From assembly GCF_004362825.1 (NCBI RefSeq), contig NZ_SNXZ01000002.1:677365-741364 (forward strand): 64,000 nucleotides of DNA. The letters are read 5' to 3'. Below, one piece after another: positions 45,260 to 54,666 of this stretch. The number at the start of each line of letters is the position of its first letter. Within the stretch, counting starts at the first letter, position 1. This DNA is from Labedaea rhizosphaerae (GTDB lineage: Bacteria > Actinomycetota > Actinomycetes > Mycobacteriales > Pseudonocardiaceae). The notes beneath the pieces are model-generated. The model had not been told where the DNA came from. It ran no database searches and saw only the letters and a program-made list of their open reading frames with translations. The position numbers were made by a program, and so were the translations under genes.

Positions 45260-46101
45260 CCGCCGAACGGCCGCAGCGGCACCCCGCGCACGCCCACCTC
45301 GGCGGCGAACAGGGCACCGGCCTTGGGATCGTCGCCTTCGCCCAGGCCCTCCCGCGAGGTGGTGATGTGGAGGCGGTCGAGGTCCGGGCCGCCGAACGCG
45401 CACGAGCTCACCTGGCGGGCGTCGACCTCGACGACGTGCAGCAGCTCGCCGCCCGGCGCGTAGCAGTGCACGGCGCCGCCGCCCCAGAGCGCGACCCAGA
45501 GGTTGCCGTCGGCGTCGATGGTCATGCCGTCGGGATCGCCGCCGGTCACCTCGACGACCGGCCGGCGGTCGACCAGGCCGAGCTCGGGATCGAAGTCGTA
45601 GCAGTCGATCCGGCCCGTCGGCGTGTCGATGTGGTAGGCCAGCGTGCCGCCCAGCGACCACACCATGCCGTTGGGGGTGGTGAAGCCATCGGCCACCGCC
45701 TGCACCGAACGGTCCGCGTCCAGGCGCCACAGGGTGCCCGCGCCCGGGCGCGCGTCGTAGGCCATCGAACCGCAGTAGAACCGGCCGAGCGGGTCGCAGG
45801 CGCCCTCGTTCATCCGCACCGACGTGTCGGTCCAGGCTTGCGTGGACCACTCGACCGCGCCGTTCGTGTCCACCAGGGCGAAACCGCGCTCGGTGGCCAC
45901 GACCATGCCGCCGCTGACCCGGGCTCGCCACGCTGCGGCGACCGCACCGACGTGCAGCCGGTCGGCCCCGCCGTCCGGGCGCAACGTCAGCACGTCGCCC
46001 GCCAGCATGTCGACGAACTTCACGGCCTGCTCGCCGGGGTGCCAGCCACAGCCTTCGCCGTGGTGGGTGAGCACGTCGGTGATCTGCTGGGCCTTCGTCA
46101 T
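45256..46101 (-). CDS. SMP-30/gluconolactonase family protein
   Basis: About 281 residues from the ATG at 46101 (GAGG upstream). A six-bladed propeller with family motifs: GCGWHPGEQ, VRMNEGACDPLGRFYCGSM, TTPNGMVWS, GDPDGMTIDADGNLWVALW and the late SSCAFGG. The family opens sugar lactones using a divalent metal held by Glu, Asn and Asp, which are present in VRMNEG, TPNG and GDPDG. In this operon galactono-lactone is the natural candidate substrate. It is 4 bp downstream of dgoD. Confidence 0.88.
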   Translation of the reverse strand: MTKAQQITDVLTHHGEGCGWHPGEQAVKFVDMLAGDVLTLRPDGGADRLHVGAVAAAWRARVSGGMVVATERGFALVDTNGAVEWSTQAWTDTSVRMNEGACDPLGRFYCGSMAYDARPGAGTLWRLDADRSVQAVADGFTTPNGMVWSLGGTLAYHIDTPTGRIDCYDFDPELGLVDRRPVVEVTGGDPDGMTIDADGNLWVALWGGGAVHCYAPGGELLHVVEVDARQVSSCAFGGPDLDRLHITTSREGLGEGDDPKAGALFAAEVGVRGVPLRPFGG

Positions 46102-46105
46102 GACC

Positions 46106-47251
46106 TCACCACTCCGCGAACGAGCCGTCGGCGTGCCGCCAGATCGGCGACCGCCAGGAATGACCTCGCTTGTCGGCTTCCCGCACGGCCGCCTCGTCAA
46201 CCTCGATCCCGAGCCCCGGTGCCGCCGGCGGGCGCAGGTGCCCGTCGCGGAAGTCGAACACGGCGGGGTCGACGAGGTAGTCGAGCAGGTCGCTGGTGGT
46301 GTTGTAGTGGATGCCCAGGCTTTGTTCCTGGATCAGGAAGTTCGGCGTGGCGAAGTCCACCTGCAGGCACGCCGCGAGCGCGATCGGCCCGAGTGGACAG
46401 TGCGGCGCCACGTGCGCGCCGAACACCTCGGCCAGCGCGGCGATCCGGCGCGATTCCGAGATGCCGCCCGCGTGCGAGAGATCCGGTTGCACGACGGCGA
46501 TGCCCGCCTGCAGCGCGGGCAGGAAGTCGGTGCGCGAGTAGAGCCGCTCCCCCGCGGCCAGCGGGATGGACGTCTGCGCGGCCAGGTCCGCCAGCAGGTG
46601 GCCGTGCTCGGGCACCAGCGGCTCTTCGACGAAGATCGGCGCGACGGGTTCGAGCGCCTTGACCAGCCTGCGCGCGTTGGCCATGGAGACCCGGCCGTGG
46701 AAGTCGATGGCCAGATCGCGGTCGTCGCCCAGGACCGCGCGGGCCGCCTCGGCCCGGGCCACGGCGTCGGCGATGTCCTTCGGCGACGCGATCGGCGCCA
46801 TCCGGCCACTCACGTTCATCTTCACCGCGGTCAGCCCGGCGTCGACCTGCCGTTGCACGCCCTCGGTCAGCTCGGACGGCGAGTCACCGCCGACCCAGCC
46901 GTACATCCGGACCTGGTCCCGCACGGGGCCGCCGAGCAGCTCGTGCACCGGCGCGCCGCGGTGCTTGCCCGCGATGTCCCACAACGCCTGGTCGATCCCG
47001 GCGACCGCGCTGGCGAGCACCGGACCGCCGCGGTAGAAGGTGCCCTTGGTCATCACCTGCCAGTGGTCCTCGATGCGCAGCGGGTCCTGGCCGAGCAGCA
47101 CCTCTTCCAACTCGTGCACCGCGGCACGCACGGTCTCCGCACGGCCCTCGACCACCGGCTCGCCCCAGCCGACGATGCCGCTGTCGGTCTCGATCCGGCA
47201 GAACAGCCAGCGCGGCGCGACGAGGAACGTCTCCAGCTTGGTGATCTTCAC
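46106..47251 (-). CDS. dgoD: D-galactonate dehydratase
   Basis: 381 residues, the length of E. coli DgoD, with its conserved landmarks. These are TKGTFYRGGPV, the enolase-superfamily metal ligands in AIDFHGRVS and FVEEPLVPE, AAGERLYSR, the stretch VVQPDLSHAGGISE, the catalytic His in APHCPLGPIALAAC, and the end WRSPIWRHADGSFAEW. It removes water from D-galactonate to give 2-keto-3-deoxygalactonate. It is in one operon with the SDR upstream (12-bp gap) and the lactonase downstream. The kinase and aldolase for the next steps are divergently transcribed. Confidence 0.95.
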   Translation of the reverse strand: MKITKLETFLVAPRWLFCRIETDSGIVGWGEPVVEGRAETVRAAVHELEEVLLGQDPLRIEDHWQVMTKGTFYRGGPVLASAVAGIDQALWDIAGKHRGAPVHELLGGPVRDQVRMYGWVGGDSPSELTEGVQRQVDAGLTAVKMNVSGRMAPIASPKDIADAVARAEAARAVLGDDRDLAIDFHGRVSMANARRLVKALEPVAPIFVEEPLVPEHGHLLADLAAQTSIPLAAGERLYSRTDFLPALQAGIAVVQPDLSHAGGISESRRIAALAEVFGAHVAPHCPLGPIALAACLQVDFATPNFLIQEQSLGIHYNTTSDLLDYLVDPAVFDFRDGHLRPPAAPGLGIEVDEAAVREADKRGHSWRSPIWRHADGSFAEW

Positions 47252-47263
47252 TCGTCACTCCCC

Positions 47264-48013
47264 CTACGCGAACCGGACACCGAGACCCCCGTCTACCGCC
47301 CAGTTCGCACCGGTCACATACGACGCCGCGCGCGAGGCCAGGAAGCACACGACCTGGGCGACTTCTTCCGGCGTTCCGATGCGGCGCAACGGGTGCACGC
47401 CGAGCAACTCCGCTTCCTGGTTCGGGTTGTCCGAGCGCTCCAGCCACTCCTGCACCAGGGCCGTGCGGACGTAGCCGGGGCTGACGGCGTTCACCCGGAT
47501 CTGGTGCGCCGCGACCTCCAGCGCAAGGCTGCGGGTCAGCCCGACGAGCCCGGACTTGGCCGCCGCGTAGGGGAACATCCCTTGCGTGGTCAGCGAGGAG
47601 TGCAGCGACGCGACGTTGACGATGCTCCCGTGCCGCCGCTCGATCATCGACGGCAGCACGGCGCGGCCACACAGCCACGCCGACTTCAGGTCGACCGAGA
47701 AGACCTCGTCCCAGTCGGCCTCGGTCATGGTGACCGGGTCGAAGTAGGCGTTGCGGCCGGCGTTGTTGATCAGGACCGTGGCCGGGCCCAGCGCCTCGGC
47801 GAGCGCTTCGAACGCCCCACGCACCTGGGTCGCGTCGCTGATGTCGCCCTGGACGGCGAAGATCCCCGGCACCGCCTCGGTGGTGCGCACGTCCACCACG
47901 CCGACCGACGCGCCCAGGTCGCGGGCCTGGGCCGCGATGGCCGCCCCGATCCCTTGCGCGCCACCGGTGACGAGGACGACCTCGCCGTCCAGCAGACCCT
48001 TCCACTCACTCAC
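47264..48013 (-). CDS. SDR-family NAD(P)-dependent dehydrogenase
   Basis: About 249 residues from the GTG at 48013. Classical short-chain dehydrogenase: VLVTGGAQGIGAAIA (TGxxxGxG), VLINNAGRNAY, a catalytic Ser in VNVASLHSS, the YAAAK box (YxxxK) and GTPEEVAQVVCFLAS near the end. Its place between the sugar importer and dgoD suggests oxidation of galactose (or another aldose) at C1 to the lactone, the first step of the oxidative route. The substrate is inferred from context only. Confidence 0.87.
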   Translation of the reverse strand: MSEWKGLLDGEVVLVTGGAQGIGAAIAAQARDLGASVGVVDVRTTEAVPGIFAVQGDISDATQVRGAFEALAEALGPATVLINNAGRNAYFDPVTMTEADWDEVFSVDLKSAWLCGRAVLPSMIERRHGSIVNVASLHSSLTTQGMFPYAAAKSGLVGLTRSLALEVAAHQIRVNAVSPGYVRTALVQEWLERSDNPNQEAELLGVHPLRRIGTPEEVAQVVCFLASRAASYVTGANWAVDGGLGVRFA

Positions 48014-48089
48014 GCGATCGCCTCGCTGACGCGAGACCGTGCCGAATCCCCCTGGCGCGTGGCATCCATGATTCGCTCGCAAGCTTCGC

Positions 48090-49117
48090 TCACGTAGGCA
48101 TCCCGACCCGTCGTTCGCCACTGCGCAACTGCATGATCACGACGGCGATGACGAGCAGCGCGCCGCGGGCGACGTTCTGCCAGAACGGGTTGACACCGAA
48201 CAGGATGATGCCGTTGTCCAGCACGCCGAGCATGATCACCGCGAGCATGGTGCCCGCGATGGTGCCGCGACCGCCTTGCAGGGCACAGCCACCGAGCGCC
48301 GCCGCCGTGACGGCCTGCAACTCGAGGCCTTCACTGCCGGACACGGGCTGCCCCGACCCGGTGCGAGCGGTGATCAGCACCCCGGCGAGCGTCGCGACCA
48401 CGCCGGCGATCGCGTAGACGGCGAGGATGTAGCGGTTGATGTTGATGCCCGCGAGCCGCGCCGCGGTGTCGTTGCCACCGATCGCGTAGATGTTGCGGCC
48501 GAGGTCGGTGTAGCGCAGCACGAGGTGTGCGATCAGGGCGACGATCGCGAGGATCCAGATCAGCGTGGGGATGCCGGCGATGGCGCCGCGGGCGATGAAC
48601 ACGAACGCCGCGTCGGTGCCGGTGTAGCCCTGCGCGCGGCCGTTGGACACCAACTGCGCGACGCCCTTGTAGGCGGCCAGCGTGGCCAGCGTGGCGACCA
48701 CCGGGTTGACCCGGCCGTAGACGATCACGACGCCGTTGACCAAGCCGGCCAGCAGGCCGACGCCCAGCGCCGCGAGGATGCCGAGCGTGGCACCGCTGTG
48801 CGTGAACACCATCGCCGAGACCACCGAGCCCAGCCCCGCCGCGGAACCGACGGAGATGTCCAGCCCGCCGAGCAGGATCACCACGGTCTCGACGATGGCC
48901 AGCAGCCCCATCACGGCGATCGCGGTACCGATCACCTCGATGTTGGACAGCAGGAAGAACTCGCTGTGCTTGGATCCGATGAGCGCGACCAGCGCCACGA
49001 GCGCGATCAGCAGGCTGACGTTCTGCACGCCGATCGCGTCGAGGGCCCGGCGCACCCCGCTCCGCCGCGGCACGGCCTGCGGCGCGAGCTCGGCCTCCGG
49101 GGCTTCGGCCGTCGCTT

Positions 49118-49121
<4 letters not shown>
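48090..49121 (-). CDS. Sugar ABC transporter permease (RbsC type)
   Basis: About 343 residues with 8-10 membrane helices. Family landmarks: VVILLGGLDISVGS (the Asp-Ile-Ser-Val-Gly-x signature of ribose-type permeases), YGRVNPVVATLATLAAY, LRYTDLGRNIYAIGGN and LGGCALQGGRGTIAGT. It forms the membrane channel of a carbohydrate uptake CUT2 transporter. Its ATG overlaps the ATPase stop (ATGA). A 76-bp gap separates it from the SDR gene. Confidence 0.95.
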
Positions 49122-50634
<1,513 letters not shown>

Positions 50635-50635
<1 letters not shown>

Positions 50636-51663
50636 CAGGTGCAGACCAGACCCGACTTCTGCCAGTTGGTCTTGTCGACCATCTCGGTGTGCGCGATCGT
50701 CTTGGGCGGCAACGCCTTGCTGTTGCGCAGGTGGTCCACCATCACCTGGATCGCCGAGGCGCCGACGGCCGGACCACCGATGTAGAGCGCGGCCTTGTTG
50801 CCCGAGTCCTGCCCGGCACGCCAGTCCTTGCACGTGAGGTACGCGCCGAGACCCACGCCGATGATGTTGTCCGGCTTGACCCCGCCGTTCTGCAGCGCGG
50901 TCACCACGCCGGTCTCGTTCTCGTCGTTGCAGCCCCAGACCAGCCAGTGCTTGACGTTCTGGTTCGAGGTGAGCACGGCCGAGGCCTTGTTCTGCGCGTC
51001 GGTCACCGAGTTGTCCGTGCCGATCTTGATCTGCTGCGGCAGGTCACCACCGGTCGCGGTCTTGAACGCGTCCTCCGCGCCCTTGACCCGGTCGCTGCAG
51101 GTCTGCAGGTCCTGCTTCCAGGACTCGATCACGCGGGTGTCCGAAAGGGACCAACCGGACGCCTTGAACAGCTCGCCCGCCTTGGTGCCGACCGAGTTGC
51201 CCATCTGGGTGCCGTCGAAGCCGACGAACGGGGCCTCCTGGCCGGTGCCGTCCTTGATGGCGTCGTCCGCGGCCATCAGCGGGATGCCCGCGTTCTTGGC
51301 CGCGCCGATCACCTGCGGGCCGATCTGCTGGTCGGGCACCACGATCACGATGCCGTCGACCTTCTGCGCGATCACCGCGTCGAGCTGGCTGATCGCCTTG
51401 TTGGCGTCGGTGCCGAGGTCGATCACCTTGACGTCGACGTTGCCGAGCTGCTGCGCCTTCTGCTTGGCACCGGTCGCTTCGTCGACGAAGTACTGCTGGT
51501 CGCCCTGCTTCTGCAGCAACGCGATGGTGAGCTTGCCGGTCTTGGGCGCCGCACCGCCGCTGCCGGGAGCCGCACCCGTGTTCTGACCACTGGAACACGC
51601 GGCGACCAGCGAGGCGATCGCCGCCGCGGCCGCTGCCGCACGCAGGGCTGAGAACCGGCTCAT
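50635..51663 (-). CDS. Sugar ABC transporter substrate-binding lipoprotein
   Basis: 342 residues. Lipoprotein signal AAAAAIASLVAACSSG with the lipobox Cys at 23. The mature domain is a periplasmic-binding-protein type 1 (KLTIALLQKQGDQQYF, AQKVDGIVIVVPDQQ, VIGVGLGAYLTCKDW), similar to arabinose/galactose-binding proteins. The GAGAGGG box lies just before the ATG. First gene of the leftward seven-gene operon; it is divergent from the kinase gene with an 86-bp shared promoter region. Confidence 0.93.
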
Positions 51664-51680
51664 CGTTGGGCCCTCTCATA

Positions 51681-51691
51681 TAGTATGACTG
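51681..51691. promoter_or_regulatory. Putative GntR/FadR-type operator in the divergent promoter
   Basis: TAGTATGACTG fits the FadR-subfamily pattern TNGTNNNACNA except for its last base, inside the AT-rich stretch TATAGTATGACTGTATGC. It lies between the divergent transporter operon and kinase-aldolase-gntR operon, 18 bp from the binding-protein start. The regulator at 53301-54050 is the obvious candidate. The site is short, so this is tentative. Confidence 0.45.
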
Positions 51692-51749
51692 TATGCTCCT
51701 TGGGGTCGTAACGTAGAAGTGCGCTCAGTTCACTGTCAAGGGGATGGGC

Positions 51750-52688
51750 ATGACCGGTTCGATCGTGACCCTCGGCGAGGTCATGGCGTTGTTCTTGACC
51801 GCTGACGCACGCCCCCTCGGCATGGCGACCGACTTCCGGCTGGACGTCGCGGGCGCCGAGGCCACCGTCGCGATCGGACTGGCCCGGCTCGGCCACCACG
51901 CCGTCTACCTCGGCCGCCTCGGCGACGACCCCCTGGGCGCACAGATCGTGCGCACGATGCGCGGGCACGGCGTCGACGTCACCGGGTTGCAGCTGGTCCC
52001 CGACGGGCCGACCGGGTTGCTGGTCCGCGACGCGCCGGTGGACCGGCCGATTTCCGTGCGGTATTACCGGTCCGGGAGCGCGGCCGGCACGGTGTGCCCG
52101 GACGACATCCCGCCGCCCCTTGTGGAATCAGCGGCCCTGGTGCACCTCACCGGCATCACCAGCGCGCTCTCCGATTCGGCTCACGCGACCGTGCTGCACG
52201 TACTGCGCTTGGCCCGCGAAGCCGGGGTCCTGGTCAGTTTCGACCCGAACGTGCGGCTGACCCTGGCGCCCCCGACGCGCTGGCGTGCGATCTTCGAAGA
52301 AGTCGTGCCGTGGTGCGACATCGTGCTCACCGGCGCCGACGACGCCCGCGTGGTCACCGACGGCGACCCGGCCGCGTGGTTCCTCGACCGCGGCGCGAAA
52401 ACGGTCGTGGTCAAGGACGGCGCCAAGGGCGCGTACGAGACCGACGGCACGACGGTGACCCAGGCGCCGGCCCGTCAGGCCGTGGTGGTCGACCCGGTCG
52501 GCGCCGGTGACGCGTTCGCCGCCGGGTGGCTCGGCGGCTGGTTGCGTGGCCTGCCACCCGAACAGCGGCTGCGCGAGGCGTGTGTGGTGGCGGCCCTGGC
52601 GATCGGCGCGCCGGGAGACATCGCCGGGCTTCCGGACGATCGAGTGGTGCAGGCAGTGCTGGCAGGCGAAGGAGACGTGACGCGGTGA
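51750..52688 (+). CDS. PfkB-family kinase, probably 2-keto-3-deoxy-sugar-acid kinase
   Basis: About 312 residues. The second ATG (51750) is preferred because AAGGGG is well spaced from it; an ATG at 51744 abuts the box. PfkB fold: ITLGEVMALF-like start, AGAEATVAIGLARLG, the substrate segment ISVRYYRSGSAAG typical of KDG kinases, SFDPNVRLTL, and the catalytic VVDPVGAGDAFAAGWL with the base Asp. In this locus the expected reaction is phosphorylation of 2-keto-3-deoxygalactonate (or gluconate). Its stop overlaps the aldolase start (GTGA). Confidence 0.9.
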   Translation: MTGSIVTLGEVMALFLTADARPLGMATDFRLDVAGAEATVAIGLARLGHHAVYLGRLGDDPLGAQIVRTMRGHGVDVTGLQLVPDGPTGLLVRDAPVDRPISVRYYRSGSAAGTVCPDDIPPPLVESAALVHLTGITSALSDSAHATVLHVLRLAREAGVLVSFDPNVRLTLAPPTRWRAIFEEVVPWCDIVLTGADDARVVTDGDPAAWFLDRGAKTVVVKDGAKGAYETDGTTVTQAPARQAVVVDPVGAGDAFAAGWLGGWLRGLPPEQRLREACVVAALAIGAPGDIAGLPDDRVVQAVLAGEGDVTR

Positions 52689-53308
52689 GCAGCACAGCGG
52701 TGTTCGACCAGGTGCGGGCGTGCGGCGTGGTCGCCATCATCCGCACCGATTCCGCCGAGACGGCGCGGCGCCAGGCCACCCGGGTGCTCGAGGCCGGGCT
52801 GCCCGTGGTCGAGGTGTCGCTGACGACGCCGGACGCGTTGTCCGTGATCTCGTCGCTGGCCGCCTCGACGGACGCGGTGATCGGTGCGGGCACGGTGATC
52901 AGTGCCGAACTGGCCCGCAAGGCCATCGACGCGGGCAGCCGGATCCTGGTCAGCCCCAACCTGGTGCCGGCGGTCGTCGAGGTGGCGGTCGAGCACGACG
53001 TGGCCGTGCTGCCCGGGTGCATGACCCCGACGGAGATGACGACCGCGATGGAACTCGGCGCGACCGCCGTGAAGATCTTCCCGGCCCAGGTATGGTCGCC
53101 GCACGCCCTGCGCGGCCTGCTGCAGGCGTTGCCGGACCTGCCGACCGTGCCCACGGGCGGCATCGGTCCGGACGACGCGGCGGACTGGATCGCCACCGGG
53201 GCGGCCGCGGTCGGCGTCGGTTCGGCGCTGACGGCGGCGGAGAACGTGACGGACGTGGTCGCAGCGCTGGGCGCGCGGATCGCGCGAACCAGGAGCACAA
53301 ATGCCTGA
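52685..53308 (+). CDS. KDPG/KDPGal-type aldolase
   Basis: About 207 residues from a GTG. A class I TIM-barrel aldolase: GVVAIIRTDSAE, VVEVSLTTPDAL with the catalytic Glu, GAGTVISAELARKAIDAG, LPGCMTPTEM, and the Schiff-base Lys in GATAVKIFPAQ, then PTGGIGPDDAADW. It splits the 6-phosphate of a 2-keto-3-deoxy sugar acid to pyruvate and glyceraldehyde 3-phosphate. It is coupled to the kinase upstream and to the regulator downstream by overlapping codons. Confidence 0.93.
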   Translation: MSSTAVFDQVRACGVVAIIRTDSAETARRQATRVLEAGLPVVEVSLTTPDALSVISSLAASTDAVIGAGTVISAELARKAIDAGSRILVSPNLVPAVVEVAVEHDVAVLPGCMTPTEMTTAMELGATAVKIFPAQVWSPHALRGLLQALPDLPTVPTGGIGPDDAADWIATGAAAVGVGSALTAAENVTDVVAALGARIARTRSTNA

Positions 53309-54050
53309 ACCGAGCACGACGCGGTTCGCCTACGACGACACCGGTCTGGACGCGGCTCGCGGTCGTCACCAATTCGTGGTGAACCGGCTGGGCCTGATGA
53401 TCGCGGCGGGCGAGCTGGCCGAGGACTCGCAGATCCTGCCGGACGAGATCTGCGAGCGCTTCGGCGTCTCGCGCCCGGTGGTGCGCGAGGCGCTGCGGGT
53501 GCTGGAGGCGAAGGGGATGGTGAGCCCGAAGCCGAAGACGGGCACCCGCGTGCTGCCGATCCACCAGTGGAACCTGCTGGACCAGGACGTGATCAGCTGG
53601 CGGATCATGGGCCCGCACCGGACGCGCCAGCTCAGCGAGCTGACCGATCTGCGGGTGGCCGTGGAGATCTACGCCGCCCGCAAGTGCGCCATCGACGTCA
53701 CCGCTGAGCAGCTCGCCGAAATGCACAAGTGGTGCGATGCGATGGCAGCGGCGGCGCACGCGGGCAACCTGGAGGACTTCACCGAGGCCGACATCGCCTT
53801 CCACACGGCGTTGCTGGACGCCTCGGGCAACACCGTGTTCCGGCAGTTCGCCACGCCGTTCGCGGTGTTCCTGCACGCGAAGAACGAGCTGCACACGTTG
53901 CCCGAGCGGGTCGACGAGACCGTGCTGGACAGCCACCGCGGGGTCGTGGAAGCCATCGCCGCGCACGACGCCGATCTGGCGGAGTCGTTGTGCCGCAAGA
54001 TGATCGAGGCGTCCCGGGCGGAGCTGCTGCGCAACCTGCCCCAGGACTGA
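53301..54050 (+). CDS. GntR-family (FadR/FCD) regulator of the galactonate locus
   Basis: 249 residues. Winged HTH (ILPDEICERFGVSRPVVREAL, then LEAKGMVSPKPKTGTRV) followed by a helical FCD ligand domain, with the metal/ligand histidines in ADIAFHTALLDASGN and DSHRGVVEAI. The ATG lies inside the end of the aldolase gene, so the three genes form one operon. DgoR-like repressors that sense galactonate or its product have this structure. It closely resembles the regulator at 56.8-57.6 kb. Confidence 0.92.
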   Translation: MPEPSTTRFAYDDTGLDAARGRHQFVVNRLGLMIAAGELAEDSQILPDEICERFGVSRPVVREALRVLEAKGMVSPKPKTGTRVLPIHQWNLLDQDVISWRIMGPHRTRQLSELTDLRVAVEIYAARKCAIDVTAEQLAEMHKWCDAMAAAAHAGNLEDFTEADIAFHTALLDASGNTVFRQFATPFAVFLHAKNELHTLPERVDETVLDSHRGVVEAIAAHDADLAESLCRKMIEASRAELLRNLPQD

Positions 54051-54236
54051 CGCGGCGCATTTTGGCAGGCAGTTCGCTTCTTTCCCACATCGCGCCGATT
54101 CCGCCGTCAATTACGTGAGTCGACTCGATTGCGCCGTCTGCCCGTCGAGGTGCACCGCTCGGCGGTACTCACGCGTCAGTGCCGCTCATACTGTCGGTGG
54201 CCCGGAACTGCGCCGCTCATCGTCGATGGAGCATTC

Positions 54237-54611
54237 ATGAATACTGGTCGCCTGGCCACTGGAATTGCCGTCAGATCGTTGGCGGCGGCATTCGTGCTCG
54301 TGAGCGGGTCGCTGGCCGCAACCGCCACCGCGGCCGCGGCAACCGAAAGTTGCAACGACAACACCGTTCTGTTCTATGACAGCGGGGTCGTCACGGCCTC
54401 GGCCTACGAGTTCTGCTTCACCGAAGGGGGCGGCGAGCCGCTGGTCACGCCGCTGCCGTCGAACATCCAGGAACGGGACCTGGTCACCGGCGACTGGGTC
54501 ACGCTGGTCACCGGCGTGGGCGCGATCCACTACACGTGCACGGGCACCACGGCCCACAAGTTCCGCATCACCCTGACCGAGCTGAAGAAGATCACCGCGC
54601 CGTGCACCTGA
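54237..54611 (+). CDS. Small secreted protein, unknown function
   Basis: 124 residues from the ATG at 54237 (GGAG box). Signal peptide with SLAAAFVLVSGSLAATATA and cleavage near AAA-TES. The mature part is about 90 residues with four cysteines (ESCNDN, EFCFTE, HYTCTG, final APCT), probably two disulfides, and Thr/Val-rich strands. No family recognised. It is followed by a strong terminator shared with the convergent alpha-galactosidase gene. Confidence 0.75.
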   Translation: MNTGRLATGIAVRSLAAAFVLVSGSLAATATAAAATESCNDNTVLFYDSGVVTASAYEFCFTEGGGEPLVTPLPSNIQERDLVTGDWVTLVTGVGAIHYTCTGTTAHKFRITLTELKKITAPCT

Positions 54612-54618
54612 CGCGCGT

Positions 54619-54657
54619 GGGAGCTGCCCCGCGGACCTGTTCCGCGGGGCAGCTCCC
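54619..54657. terminator. Bidirectional terminator, 16-bp perfect stem
   Basis: Left arm 54619-54634 (GGGAGCTGCCCCGCGG) and right arm 54642-54657 are exact complements around a seven-base loop, in the 55-bp gap between convergent genes. Confidence 0.9.
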
Positions 54658-54666
54658 AGCACACGA